Assembly: GCA_035771165.1 (NCBI GenBank)
Contig: JAWNZC010000406.1
Span: forward strand, 3,478,501 to 3,542,500
DNA: 64,000 nucleotides
Direction of reading: 5' to 3'
Source: Paragorgia papillata
Taxonomy: Eukaryota; Cnidaria; Anthozoa; Scleralcyonacea; Coralliidae
The stretch's first letter is position 1. Every line of letters starts with the position of its first letter. The position numbers and the translations under genes are program-made. This document shows positions 30,168 through 42,314 of this stretch, one piece after another. The notes beneath the pieces were generated by a model. That model searched no databases. It saw nothing but the letters and a program-made list of their open reading frames with translations, and was not told the origin of the DNA.

Positions 30168-32355
30168 GCATGCTATCGGATATGAGCTTTTGCGTAATCT
30201 GATTGGTTCCCTACTACACACGTAAAAACGCGCAAGCTGTTACAGACCTGCAAGCAAGTTGTTACAAGGCTGTTCAACAGGCTGTCACCGTCATGTGTTC
30301 GCACTGGCTGTCCCAGTCTTGTTAACATGTCTGTAGCAGGCTGTTGACAACTTGTAACAAGGCTGATGACTCCAACAGGCTGATGACAAGTTGTTCCAAC
30401 AACCTGTTACCGCTCTGCACTCAACAAGTTGTTAACAGGTTGATGCTAACAAGGTTGTAGCAGCTTCTTGAACATTACCAGAAATTTGGGACATTTTGCG
30501 GCCACGTTCGTAGCCAGTGGTTACTCCCATGATAATAATATACAGTAAATATTATGCGAAAATGCAAACGGCTGCTAAGAACAAAGATCGCCTCTGCTTC
30601 AAAGTAAACGAACATGGCTGCAGGCTGCTCGAAAGAGAAGAGACCTCCGTGGCTTCGTCGTTTGTCCTTCTCTCAGCTCAACTCCACGTTTAGACATTAC
30701 GGCCTCCTGCTGATAGACGAAATCGGAGTTTCGACTGTGCATACAATCTGAGTCGGGATAGTTCGTTTACAACATGAGGCTGAAGCAGCCGCAGTAAACA
30801 TAACATTTCTGATTTCAGAAACCTTTTAATGCTTAGGTATTCTACAAGGATAAAATTTGCTTCTCAATTATCCTTGACAATAATCCTAAACGTAGTGTCT
30901 AAAAATAATGAACTCAAAACATGAAAAAATAGTCCCAACCTATGTTATCTTCCCGTTATGCTTTAATAGACACGATGTAATTTGCATAGCGGCCCAAATT
31001 GAAAAGGAAACTAATTTGCATGTGGGCCTAAATAAAACTACGATTTGGTGTATTGCTCAAACACACTGTAAAATCAAGAAAGTTTAAACGCTTTGGGAAC
31101 CGCAATGTTGTTAGATACGGAGATATTTACGAGTTATATTAGCAGTTCGAACATTGCTAAATACATAGAAAGCTCCGCACTTTGCATCATTCGCAAGGAA
31201 AGTGGTATATTTGGCAGATTTGTATCGCATGTTTAGCAGGATTACTATGGCTTACATAACAGAATGAGTCAAATAAGCGGCGTAAATAAATCGATGTTGG
31301 GAACCGGCTGTGTATTTCGGTAAGCGAACATTTTTTGTTATAACGTTTCCTTACTTAACTCTTAACAGGAATCGAGCTCCGCAACCGAGAAGTCTATGCC
31401 CCTAGTAGGATAAATTTTAAAATTTACGATTTTACTGTATTATTCCTTATACGATTTGGCCGTCATGTTTAATAGCCTATATGAGCCCGCGCGACGCCAT
31501 CTTGTCCCAAATTTCTGGTAATGATGAACAGCATTGTTACAACCTGTTAACAGCCTTGCTACGGACCTGTTGCGAACACATCCTGTTGACAAGCTGTGAG
31601 ATTTTTACGTGTGTACTAGGCTATCAGCTCATATCCTGCTAGTAGAGGGAAAACAAGATGGCGGCATGGTTTTTTTTAAACTGCCGAAAAGAGTCGAAAT
31701 TGACGGATTTTTATACAGAAAAACATCAACACCCTCAAACCAATGTATAAAAAAACAACATTGTGTAAAAATACATTAACAAATACACAATTTAGCATGT
31801 AAAATGGTAAAATTCACCTAAAAATTACGTCTTTTTACTTAAGAAACACGACTAAATTAGCGGGTTGATATTAATTTGTTGCCAAACAAAGAAACTCACG
31901 GTTAAAATCAAGCTTACAACACACATGTCGTAGGAAATCACCAGTAAAGAGACTTTTTTTGTTTAGATAAGCATTTGGAGTAGTAAAAAGCATGTTCTTT
32001 TTCAAAAACAACCAACTAAGTAATTTAGTTTCACCGCCGAAGGTGTTTCAGTTTCATTTTTGCATGAAATCAAAACCTTTTTCACGACAGCAACGCTAAT
32101 ATAAACAACTGACCCACCTTTTGACTTCATAAAGGTACCTTTTAATCTTTTTTGTTGATCTGCTTAACACATTTCTTGCCTCTCGAGCAACATTTATGCA
32201 ACATTTCACTGAAGCTGTTTGCCGAACAGCTCAGCGAGAAACTCTGTGTGAATGCATCATTACGCATGGCGGAAGTATTAGTTGCCTATGCCGGAAGTTT
32301 GTCGTTTCAAACATTTCGCTGTAATTTTGTCTCTTGTACAGTGCTTGGCTATATA
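30168..32355 (+). mobile_element. Repeat R57, copy 1, carrying a TA-flanked insertion
   Basis: Bases 30168-30214 plus 31616 to about 32330 match, in reverse orientation, the uninterrupted copy at about 56370-57115. Shared text includes ggatatgagcttttgcgtaa and ttttgacttcataaaggtac. No intact coding sequence. Confidence 0.78.
30217..31613. mobile_element. 1.4-kb TA-flanked TIR element
   Basis: The ends CACACGTAAAAA and TTTTTACGTGTG are inverted and flanked by TA (30215-30216, 31614-31615). Subterminal regions are rich in variants of acaagttgtt/aacaggctg. The copy at 57.06 kb shows the same site without the insertion. No transposase frame found in the interior, so non-autonomous. Confidence 0.85.
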
Positions 32356-32469
32356 ATAAAACAGTTATACCATTCGCTCTCGTCGTATACGAACTAATAG
32401 CCAACTCGGCGAAGCGCCTCGTTGGCTATGAGCTCATATACGACTCGAGCTCATGGTATAACTGTTAAA
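32356..32469. repeat. Foldback hairpin with GC apex
   Basis: The arms acagttataccat...tagccaac and gttggcta...atggtataactgt pair around ctcggcgaagcgcctcg. Confidence 0.82.
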
Positions 32470-32499
32470 TATATGCGAGTTTAATATCATACCCAACCA

Positions 32500-33290
32500 T
32501 ATATATTCGACTAATTAAGACGCCGGTATATACTGTCTTCAGTTACATATACTGATCAAAATGCTACTCATTTTTTTACTTAATTTTACTTGCACATTAT
32601 AAACTATAACTTTATTTCTGCGGCTAAAAAAATTTTAATGTTTTTCTATAAGCTTAAGGCATGTCATATTCAATTTTGATTTCTTAAAAAAATCAATTCT
32701 TGTGTTCTAAATGTAAACTCGAATTTCCATAATACGAGAATTCTCCTTAACTATGTTTAATACTGTACATCCACTCTGTACATCCACTTAAACGCCAACA
32801 TCTTCAAATATGCTGTAACACAACTCCTATGATTTTATCTTTTCTTTTATCTTTAAGTTTGTATGGTTTCATTGGTTTGCTATAAATCTATTGGGAAGCA
32901 AAGAGACAAAGATACGACAATGAAAAAAGTACATACAAGGCATTTACATGCAGTATGATAAAAAAAAGTCTTGTCATGGCCAGGGCTAAATGAAATTGTT
33001 TTATAGAACTTTCTTTAATGCATGACAGCCATGACTATATATTCGCTGTTTCGGCAGTATATCTAATCTTACTATATTTCCATTGTTGTTTCTACACTGC
33101 CTACGCAGCACGCTACTTTTATTTCACTATCATGACTATATATAGGCGGCGATATACATGCAGACTCTGACCTCTCAGTCTATGCAAATCGCTCCGGCAA
33201 AGTTCTAAAAGAAAATGAATTAATCTTAGTGCACGCTAAGACAGTATATAGCAAATTGCATACCATAACCTTGGTGCTGAGCAAGACTGT
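32500..33290. repeat. Noncoding duplicated block, copy 3
   Basis: Matches about 28770-29540, ending with the shared tatatataggcggcgatata ... ctatgcaaatcgctccggca stretch. Confidence 0.7.
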
Positions 33291-33369
33291 CTGTGACAGG
33301 ATAAACAACCTCTCGAGTCTTACCGAGCAAAGTGTTTTAGCTACTTAGCGGTTAGCCCCTTTACCTGAT

Positions 33370-34233
33370 ACACCACTGACGACAGTATGACAAACATGAA
33401 GCTGCATGCTAGCCTGCTATAAACTGCATGTCTGACGCGGTACGTTCTGAATATTCTTTAGTTGCCGTCACGTTTCTAGGTCGGTGAGGTCGCGGCGGAG
33501 ATATATATCTTCACTGGCGAGTGGTGGCGAATTATCTTTATTTCATATAGTTTAAGTACCAACACAAAAAATCAAATCCTTTGCATCTGTTTAAATACGA
33601 TTTTTTACAGTGGTCGAAAACTCTGTATGCATACATTAAAGTTTAATATAAAATAAATGTATGATAATAAGCATGCATGATCATATCTGACTCAGCGACA
33701 TCGTGCTGTATCAGAAGTTGCTCTTTTTCATGAACCAGTGTAGACCCAACTCTGTCTTGACGGATGCTGTGCCATGCATGGCAATGCAGCACCCGTCTCA
33801 GTTAGCGATTCTGACAGCATGTTTGCATTACTTATTTATTGAGATAAATTTAGGGATTAAAAGCCCGTTCCTTTAAACCAAATAATATATCAATTCGGTT
33901 AACACGGAGTTCTGTATTAAAACCAGTAAAAAGATATCAATTGCATGACATCCATCCATTCTCCAATCGTATATATACGCGAGTTTAATATTATACCGAA
34001 CCATATATATTCGACTAATTAAGACGCCGGTACTGTTTTCAGTTACATATACTGATCAAATGCTACTAAAATTTTACCCAAATAATTTTACTTGCACATA
34101 TATACTATAACCATATTTCTTCGGCTAAAATAATTTCAATATTTTTTTATAAGACATGTCATTTTTATTTATTCAATTTTGATTTCTTAAAAATCAGTTC
34201 TTGTGTTCTATATGAATGTAAACTCGAAATTTC
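33370..34233. repeat. Noncoding duplicated block, copy 4 (split)
   Basis: Matches about 28080-28990. It is broken after cgaaatttcc at 34233 and resumes at about 35205 with ataatatgagaaaatttcg, so the stretch between is an insertion. Confidence 0.72.
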
Positions 34234-35065
34234 CTTCTCACACATCATTAGATATTCATAGCATTTCGGCCAATCCGGTTGCTTGATTTAGGTCACATGT
34301 ACTTACCTAGAAACCCAGTCTAAACTAGAGACCTAATTAATTCAAGTGGGCAGGGCTTAGAAGATGAGGGAAATTGAGGGGAAAACAATACATATGTTAA
34401 TTTAAAATTTCATTACTGTATTTAGAAATCATTTCCCAATACAGTTTTCTGTCGCTATAAAAACCAGTTCCAAATACAACAGATTATTTTACCTAACAGC
34501 ACTTCACAATATAAGCGACTACATGCGATACATGACTACAAGTAAAATAGACTAACAAGAAACCAAACTTACGTTGGTGCAATTTAAGTTATTCGACGAC
34601 AGACAGAAACCTTTATTTGACGACAGACAGAAACCTACGAAAAGCGCTAAAACAGTGATATTGCTTGCAGACAGCAAACTGATTGAAGTAATGAAGTTTA
34701 AACGTCCATCTACGTACGCCTTTCATAATATTATTTTGATATAAAAGTATACAAGACAGTCACCTCACGCTTTGTTTTCTCCAGTATCGACCATTAACAT
34801 CTTCTGCCTTCTTTAGTTTGTAAAGTTCTACATTATTCCAATTGTCATCTATATTTTCTCTGCTCAATATCAGTCCTGGCTGAATTGATCCTGCTGTTCA
34901 ACATAATCTAATGTATGTTATCCAATAAATCCAACGTCTTGCGAACCAAAACTCCTGGCTGTTTTAAAACAAAATGTTTCCCTGTCTCTGCACTGAGCGC
35001 TTGACGACCAGTCTGTTGTGATTGCCCTCATTAATTTCAATGAATATCTAATGATGTGTGAGAAG
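34234..35065. mobile_element. 832-bp TIR element
   Basis: The 26-bp termini beginning CTTCTCACACATCATTAGAT are perfect inverted repeats (34234-34259, 35040-35065). The interior has a tandem ttgacgacagacagaaacct pair (34610-34655). No transposase frame. Confidence 0.82.
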
Positions 35066-35066
35066 C

Positions 35067-35203
35067 TATTTCAAATCCTCGTTAGTGTTTTAGACGTGGT
35101 TGCCAAATGCCATGTGCATGCCGTTAACAATAGCTCGGCTGCGCCTCGCTATTGTTAACGGTACATAGGATTTAGAAACTTTTATTTAACGGATTTGAAA
35201 TAT
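35067..35203. repeat. 137-bp foldback adjacent to the TIR element
   Basis: The outer arms atttcaaatcc / ggatttgaaat and the inner arms ccgttaacaatagc / gctattgttaacgg pair around tcggctgcgcctc. Confidence 0.8.
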
Positions 35204-35204
35204 T

Positions 35205-35350
35205 ACATAATATGAGAAAATTTCGTTAACTATGTTGTTAACACTGGACATATCCAGTTAAACACCAACATCTTCATAATCTCAGTGCACGCTAAAGACA
35301 GTATATATCGGATGCAAATTGTTATAACCTTGGTTCTGACGAAGGCTATC
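35205..35350. repeat. Continuation of noncoding block copy 4
   Basis: Resumes the cgttaactatg ... caccaacatcttca ... cagtgcacgctaa text after the nested insertions. Confidence 0.65.
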
Positions 35351-35417
35351 TGTGACAGGGTAAACAGCCTCTTGAGTCTGTTTGATTAGATAAAACAGAC
35401 TTTTACCTGTTTCACTG

Positions 35418-35519
35418 ACTTAATTCTTTCCTGTCCGAATCGGTCTATAGTATTTTATGCTGGCTAACGCCAGACGATTTTGTTCACCTCTGGGGAAGCC
35501 CTCGGACAGGAATGTATTA
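35418..35519. mobile_element. TTCCTGTCCGA MITE, about 100 bp
   Basis: The ends ttcctgtccga and tcggacaggaa are inverted. The core contains ctggctaacgccagac. A half copy follows at 35526-35570, and related cores are at 16350, 16460, 18820, 22720 and 35760. Confidence 0.78.
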
Positions 35520-35570
35520 TAATCTCTCTAACTCTTTCCTGTCCGAATTGGTCTTTAGTATTTTAGTTAA

Positions 35571-36345
35571 GATTTCTCCCCTCCTGAAAACTGTGGACTG
35601 GGGCTGTGCAAGGAACTAGGGCGAAGCACGAATCTACACCGTGAAACGTTTTAGAGGGAAAAATCTGATTATTGCTTTTTTCTATCGAGCCACCTAAAAC
35701 TCTTTTACTCGCATTAATTGTTGTATAGTGGGGGGAACTTTATCTTATTAGTCTGTTTAACGCCAGACTATTTTACTCGTCAATCGGAGAACGGTTAGAT
35801 CTCGAAAAGTCGCGTGCACCAAATGGTTTAACCGGGGCTAGCCCGCTTTATATATAAAACGCATGTTTTTATAACATTTCGATTACATGGCTAGCCCGCG
35901 GTTTCCCGGGATCCCGGTTGTCGCAACCTGAAAAACTGTCGAGCTCGCTTCGGGACGCGTCACTTGACTGTGTGAATAAATAGTGCTGAAAGGAACTGAA
36001 ATAGAACATCAAAACGTTGTTCGCGTGCATGTTTCGTGATCATAGCGAAGACTTAATAAATTAATTGTCTTCGTGAAGGCGATTTCGTGGAATCATTCCA
36101 AATGTGTTGTTTTGCTATTCTACGGTAAAGAACATTATTTTCACAGACAATTTGGCATTTGGTGGCAATTTCGGAAAAAAATACTTTTTTCGGGTCAGCT
36201 AAAGACTATAACAATATTAACGATGGGCTTACAAAAGATTGCATGCCATTTGACATAAGTAATAGACTAGTGTAAAACTGAAGTAAAACTAATGTATATA
36301 ACTGATATATGACACTTCGATAGTAAAATATGTTGTTCCTTTTAG
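35571..36345. other. Spacer, no gene recognised
   Basis: Contains a partial MITE core (35745-35790: gtttaacgccagac...ttttactcgtc) and ggctagcccg repeats at about 35837 and 35890. The frame at 36073-36258 is unsupported. Confidence 0.45.
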
Positions 36346-36760
36346 TGTAGGATTCTCGTGTAAGTTCTTCCTGTAGTTAATAACCAATAGGATGTTTGTA
36401 AGTAGAAGTTCCCTTTACGTTAATCGTATAGTCTTCCTGTAGCGATAGTATAAAATAAGATGTCTTGTAAACTATAGGAGAGATTTTTGGAAGGAATAAA
36501 GCGTGTGTTTGAGTACTTGTTGTTGCGGCACGCTACACTTATACATATTTCTTCTTCGTTTTCTATTTGTAAAAGCTCAAGAACAAGGTACCGTGATACT
36601 TACTTTAAATTTACTTTCTCTAAATCTCTCTTTATACGTTATCCTTTAATTCTTTCAATTTAATTACTAAAATCAACTCAGCTTTAGGTCATTAATAGAT
36701 ATACTTATTTATATACTGAAGATAGCTGATCGAGTTGATTTGATTTCGAGTTTATGCCGC
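36346..36760 (+). repeat. LTR-like repeat, copy 1
   Basis: About 90% identical by eye to 45637-46015. It contains a TATA-like gtataaaataagatgtcttg. A TGTAG...CTACA interval at 36346-36535 could be a short LTR, with transcription features inside. No internal ORF next to this copy. Confidence 0.55.
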
Positions 36761-36892
36761 GCGCCATAACATAATCTTTTTGGTGTTGAATTGCAGCTTT
36801 TGCATGTTTTTTTCTCTGCCTATGTGATAACTTTGGATCGGTCATAACCCAACGTTCCTGTGATATTTCATTGAATGTTTCAATGTTGTATT

Positions 36893-37060
36893 GGACCTTT
36901 TACCTTTAGAGAGAAAAAAACGCAATGTATGTCGGTTGCGAGACGAGCACTTTTACTTGGAAGAATAATTTATTGGTTTTAACCGCTTTTAGCTTTCGAG
37001 AGTAAACTTTACTTATTGCAGCATATAACTTGCTAGGGGTATTTACTAAATCTACACTAA
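36893..37060 (+). repeat. Repeat family R37, copy 1
   Basis: Starts gaccttttacctttaga and shares ggttttaaccgcttttagct with 47052-47205 (+) and 53955-54130 (-). Non-coding. Confidence 0.7.
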
Positions 37061-38017
37061 ACGGTGCTGAGCTATTTACAGTATATTTCGATCTGGGGTA
37101 ATATTCCGCTGTCTCGATCAAGACAAACTGATTATAAACGATTTAAATGATTTATTCAATTTTAATACTGAAAAGTATTACTCATGCTCACAATCTGATA
37201 ACTTGCTGACTATTTAAAACTATCTGCAAGATGAGCGAGACATCATGACAACGTTGAAAACAGAATTGACAACTTGCAAATCTCTATAATTGCATTAAAA
37301 AATATGATACTTATATAGCTTTAATTTTTCGCTCGAGTGTGCATTAGATATAGCGCCGGCGCAAAGCACAGCCTGAAAATTTCTGCTTGTGAATTATAGT
37401 TAAACATCTCGGCCCAGTGCTTATTATGTTAACACTTCAAACATTAATTCAAAGGCTATTAAGGTTTCAGAAATATTGATTCGAACGGTTTAACACTCTT
37501 GTCTGAGCAAAAACGCTATACATTGACTGCACCCTTCTGCCTTCTTTTCCCCTTCAACATTTACTCTTACGTCTAACCTATAGAAATAACAATAATCGTT
37601 AATTTCTAACGATTAACCCCAATCTCTAACCCCTAATACTAAAGGTATTAAATCGGCAAAAACAGGAAACGCGGACGCTAATCGCATTGTTAAAGAATAT
37701 GATATTTTTATGTTTTATATGTCTATGTTTTAGACTCTGGTAACACATGCATTGATGCGTCTCAATAAATCAATGTTCAACGCGTTTTTTGAATAAGTAT
37801 TGAATACGTCTACATGTAACATAAACAGTGCCAAGCACAGTGGATTTCTGCCTGTAAACTTAAGGTAAAATACCTTGGCCGAGCGCCTAACACATCAACA
37901 CTTGAAACATTTAATAGTATAAGAAAACAGTACATACATACTTGTAAAATTCATTAATTATTCATTAGGCCACAAACCAATCAGATCTCAGTATTTAGAT
38001 CATGTGCATACCATTGT
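37061..38017. other. No gene recognised
   Basis: AT-rich spacer. Some cca/taac-rich text near 37600 but no real array. Confidence 0.45.
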
Positions 38018-38039
38018 AAATGGCAATAAAGACCACCCA

Positions 38040-38131
38040 GCACGCTTAATTAGTATGCATTAACTTTGATAAAGGTGTCCTACTCAACTCAATTAGTATG
38101 CATTAACTTTCATAAAGATCTCTTACTCAAC
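38040..38131. repeat. Tandem duplication, about 46 bp x2
   Basis: The unit aattagtatgcattaacttt ... ctactcaa is repeated twice directly before the Crypton fragment. Confidence 0.7.
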
Positions 38132-38390
38132 CTATTTTATTATTAACTTACTGTTGATAAAATTGATAACAGCTACGACCGAGAATATATTTGAAATAGT
38201 ATGTAATAATGATTCAGCTGAACTAGATCCCAAGAGTTTCTTCCCAGAGTTCATTCTCGTCTGCTTCTGTGATCTCCTCTCTGAGTTCCGTCGTGCAAAT
38301 TTGGGCAATGCCATGCTTAGTCGCGTCCTTCATTTCGCCATCTAAACTCTTCCGAAAGAGCCAGAACCTAGCAACAAATGTAAGAACATA
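38132..38390 (-). pseudogene. Crypton-like recombinase copy 2, start of catalytic exon only
   Basis: Encodes RFWLFRKSLDGEMKDATKHG and ADENELWEETLG, matching the first part of the catalytic exon of copy 1. It then ends without the HxxR...Y catalytic motifs, so it is truncated. It is separated from the N-terminal exon by a GT-AG-like gap at the same position as in copy 1. Confidence 0.7.
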
Positions 38391-38416
38391 TTCACCCAAT
38401 GATATATACCTATTTC

Positions 38417-38842
38417 CTAGCAAGTTAGATTCCTCAGGGAAGTACCCTTACTCACCTTAATTCGGTCACCTTTTGCAAGAATGTTAAATGAATCTTCCCC
38501 TTTCACGTCTAACAAATGTCGGTTTATCCCACATATCAACAAATACAAAGACTTCGGCGGATACCGTTCGCCTGTCTGTTTTGCAGCTTCACTAACAAAT
38601 TTAGACAGCCAAAAGTTCAAGCTGTAAGGTGACATTTCTTCGAGCCTGATGTTTACGACCGACTCCACCTGTGGCTTCTTGTTACCTCTGTTTTGCTGCC
38701 AATCCTCGAAAATCTTCCTTGCCCACTTTGTGTTATACTGAGTAGCTTTTGGCGTAACTTGTGCGAGTAAAGAGCGTTCTTCCACTTCGTTCTTTGGTTT
38801 TCGAAACCGTCCCGCCGACATACTTGACCATAGCCTGGTCAA
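38417..38842 (-). pseudogene. Crypton-like recombinase copy 2, N-terminal exon
   Basis: 141 codons: TQYNTKWARKIFEDWQ, LNFWLSKFVSEAAKQTGERY and SLYLLICGINRHLLDVKG, aligned with copy 1 at 9026-9423 throughout. The last residues (after GDRIK) read into the intron. Unlike copy 1, no stop at the RHLL position. Phases of the two exon edges do not match exactly, consistent with decay. Confidence 0.72.
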
Positions 38843-39492
38843 ATAATTCGTTAAAAGTATTCCATCACTGATGAATATATTTAATTTCGATCAATTTCTA
38901 TGGGAAAAATATGTTTGGACTACAAGGTACTTTATTTACTTGCTTATAAGTTTCTCCCTTGAGAGCCTCTTATTCATTTGTCTACAACGTATAATTTAAA
39001 TATTCATTTCACAAGTAAATGCCCATAAAGATTGGCCGCTCATATTTTAACTATCACATACATAAAAATGTATTAAAATGCTGAAATACATACATATTGT
39101 TTATACATATTGTTTCGAAACCAGACAATCCGCAAATCAAAAAATACCTCAAAACCGTTCAAATTTATACCGACAGACCAGTAGCCCACTGACAGCTGTC
39201 GACTTGTCATATATTTCTTGGCGTCTTGTGATTGCGCGCAAATGTTCATTACCTGAAGCAAAACTCAACTTTCTATCTTCCATTCGTTGTTCTGGTACAC
39301 GTTCGTAAACCCTTCGAACATACAAATAAGACTTCTGAAGTATGCTGATTTAGATCCGCTATTGGTCGTTTGCATTGATCACGTGATTGACGAAAACATT
39401 CTTACACACACACACATACATATACATATACACACATATATACACATATAGATTAAGAACAATTATTATGGGACAATGAACTCGGGTGGAGA
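38843..39492. other. Spacer, no gene recognised
   Basis: No conserved coding or repeat structure seen beyond short aca/cata-rich text at 39405-39450. Confidence 0.45.
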
Positions 39493-39622
39493 ATAATGAT
39501 ATTAGGTGTTTACTCCGAGTGACGACTGGAACCATACCGCGGACAATATATACAGTCCGGTATTGTTCAATACATACAGTCCGGTATGGTTCGTCACTCG
39601 GAGTAAACACCTAATATCATTA
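39493..39622. repeat. Foldback hairpin
   Basis: The arms taatgatattaggtgtttac...gagtgac and gtcactc...gtaaacacctaatatcatta pair. The middle has two cagtccggtat copies. Confidence 0.88.
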
Positions 39623-39623
39623 T

Positions 39624-39635
39624 ATACACACACAT

Positions 39636-39723
<88 letters not shown>

Positions 39724-39842
39724 GTTATTGTCTGGTGTTTAATAAGCGTTAATTTTTACTTCTTTCGGTTGATTTTTCTGGTGAACGAAAATTGAATGAT
39801 GATCACTTAATCCAGTTTTCAATATTTTGATAGATTGAGGGT

Positions 39843-39881
<39 letters not shown>

Positions 39882-40023
39882 GTTATTGTCTGGTGTTTAA
39901 TAAGCGTTAATTTTTACTTCTTTCGGGTTGATTTTTCTGGTGACGAAAATTGAATGATGATCACTTAATCCAGTTTCAATATTTTGATAGATTGAGGGTG
40001 TGATATATATATATATATATATA
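39624..40023. repeat. (TA)n tracts with a duplicated about 130-bp unit
   Basis: TA runs at about 39632-39722, 39848-39881 and 40003-40023 flank two copies of a unit starting cgttattgtctggtgtttaa and ending attgagggtgtga. Confidence 0.9.
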
Positions 40024-40764
40024 TGATCTAAAATAGATTTTGATACTGGTCTGATAATGTCATCATTTAATTGGTCAAATGGAATGATGTCATCACCTAG
40101 AACGCGAATAAATTAATGAATGAACAAATAACACTACAGACACTTTTACGGACCACGTGTACGACTGATTTTTTACTTTTACAACCGCTCATTGTTATGC
40201 TAAGAAATTCCTTGTTAGATTCCCCTCCCTGGGACAACTCATAACTCTATATTTCATATCTTATAACACTAATCACACTAACTCATGCACAACAATAGTT
40301 CATAAAACTGGACAAGATTCATAAGATTCATAATTGCAAATGGGTTCAAAGATCAAAGTCTCCTGTCCTTGGGATCCTTGGGTGGCCATAGAATTACAAC
40401 TCACAAATATTCGTAATTTTTCCAATCACACGGCCAACAATAATACAAATTCTCTTCAATTCAATATATATTAACATTTCCATAATAATCACATTAATTT
40501 ATGGTCCCCTTCACTTCCTATAACAATGAAGACCAACGCACAACACGGTGGATTATATATCCACTGACAACAGAACAAACAACGAAACTACAATAACAAC
40601 ATATGACCATAACTAAACACAAAACCCAATAAACAAACAAACAAGACATCCATTCTGACAACAAACCAAACGAAAATTAACCAAACCTACATGTACATGT
40701 TAATGAGATTAACATAGATGACGACAGACACAAACCAAAATCTGAAAGGACTTCAACAACATTC
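40024..40764. other. A-rich spacer, no gene recognised
   Basis: Strong A/C bias (acaaac-rich) before the Penelope-like relic. It could be further decayed element sequence. Confidence 0.4.
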
Positions 40765-41160
40765 CCACAATGACATTAAATCAGACCTGTACATAAAACC
40801 AACAGACAAAACAGTCAACACTATATACTTCTACATAACAATTCCTTCCATCCAAAGTCTTGTAAACTATAGTATCATCTATAGTCATGCACTTTGATAT
40901 TACCGCATTATCGCAGATGATACTAAATTACATTCAAGGACTAAAAACAACCTTTCAGTTATACTGATCAACTGTGGTTAGAAACAAGAAACTGTACCGG
41001 CAGCCTGCTTTTCAACAGGCCAAACAACATACACAACTGGAACTACTAAACAAGGAACAACACAAAACTGACAACGAAAGCCTTATATTTTCCATTCCAT
41101 ACAACAACAATACAACATATATTAAACAAATTATTACGAAAGCATTGGCACATAATAGAA
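40765..41160 (+). pseudogene. Penelope-like element relic (reverse-transcriptase C-terminal region)
   Basis: Encodes DIKSDLYIKPTDKT, VNYSIIYSHAL, a stop, YYRIIADDTKLHSRT and CG, then in another frame RNKKLYRQPAFQQAKQ and IPYNNNTTYIKQII. The KPTD, IIYSHAL and RI segments in this order match the region after the catalytic motifs in Penelope-like reverse transcriptases. Two stops and a frameshift show it is dead. Confidence 0.65.
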
Positions 41161-41950
41161 CAAGACGCCCGCTAGGCGTTAACTCGGGCTACTGGGCAAT
41201 GGGCATGGTGATGTGGAGAATGAGATTGGTGGAGGAGGACATGTTAGAAAGCTAGTTAGAAAGCGCACATTTGTTTTACAAAGAACAATTTTTTTTTGAC
41301 TACTATTATAAACTTAGGGACCGTTCATTATTTATCGGGGGGGGGGATGGGTGAGAAATTGCCAAACTTTCTTCTTTTTTTCAGGTACCTCCCAAGCAAA
41401 GTTTAAAAATTTGGTAGCCCCCCTGTTTTTATTTGACATAATTTCAGTGCCCCCCCCCCCCCAACCCTTCAAATCCTGACATTAATCTTAAAACTAACCC
41501 CACCCACCCTACCTATAAAACCTCAAAATTCAATTACCCCATTAACCCTAAACCTAACCTTAACCCTAAATATAACCTTCTTAACCCCAACCTTAATTCC
41601 CACCCGACCCGCACATTAAACCAATTGTCACCTTAACCTTCTCCTTAATCTCAATCATAATTATTACCCTAACACCTTAAACCTTAAACTATTAACCATA
41701 CTCCACTACTATTCACCAACACAATACACCAACACAATACACCAAGGATGGTAAGTCACAACCAGGATCTAAATACCTGAGCCTTATGGTTTACTTTTAC
41801 TTTACATTTTACAAAACAACACAAAATAATTCCAATTAAAGGCTTTTCTGAATGATTTATCCCAATAAGAAATGTTTGTTTGTATAATAATGTTGATCAT
41901 CAAAGACTCTTATCCTTGTTTAATACAAAAACTTTATATTGATTTGGCGG
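41161..41950. other. C-rich and CCCTAA-like low-complexity spacer
   Basis: G and C homopolymers lie at 41337-41346 and 41451-41462. Degenerate taaccctaa/ccttaac text runs from about 41500 to 41670. It may be old interstitial telomere-like sequence but is too irregular to call. Confidence 0.5.
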
Positions 41951-42306
41951 CCATACTGGTCTGCCAAAACATTGAAATGGTGGCCACACTGGTGTACTAA
42001 AACAATGAAATAGTGGCCATACTGGTGTACCAAAACATTGAAATGCTGGCCATACTGGTGTACCAAAACATTGAAATGGTGGTCATACTGGTGTACCAAA
42101 ACATTGAGATGGTGGCCATACTGGTGAACCAAAACAATGAGATGGTGGCCATACTGGTGTACCAAAACATTGAAATGCTGGCCATACTGGTGTACCAAAA
42201 CATTGAAATGGTGGCCATACTGGTGTACCAAAACATTGAAATGGTTGTCATACTGGTGTACCAAAACATTGAATTGGTGGCCATACTGGTGTACCAAAAT
42301 ATTTAA
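41951..42306. repeat. 33-bp minisatellite, left block
   Basis: About 11 units of ccatactggtgtaccaaaac plus attgaaatggtgg. Because 33 is a multiple of 3, several frames on both strands are open; none is supported as coding. Confidence 0.95.
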
Positions 42307-42314
42307 GTGCTAGC

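Noticed and set aside
41920..42306. 125-residue VHQYGHHFNVL-type repeat protein
   Set aside because: The 33-bp minisatellite keeps several frames open on both strands, and there is no start, signal or unique sequence.
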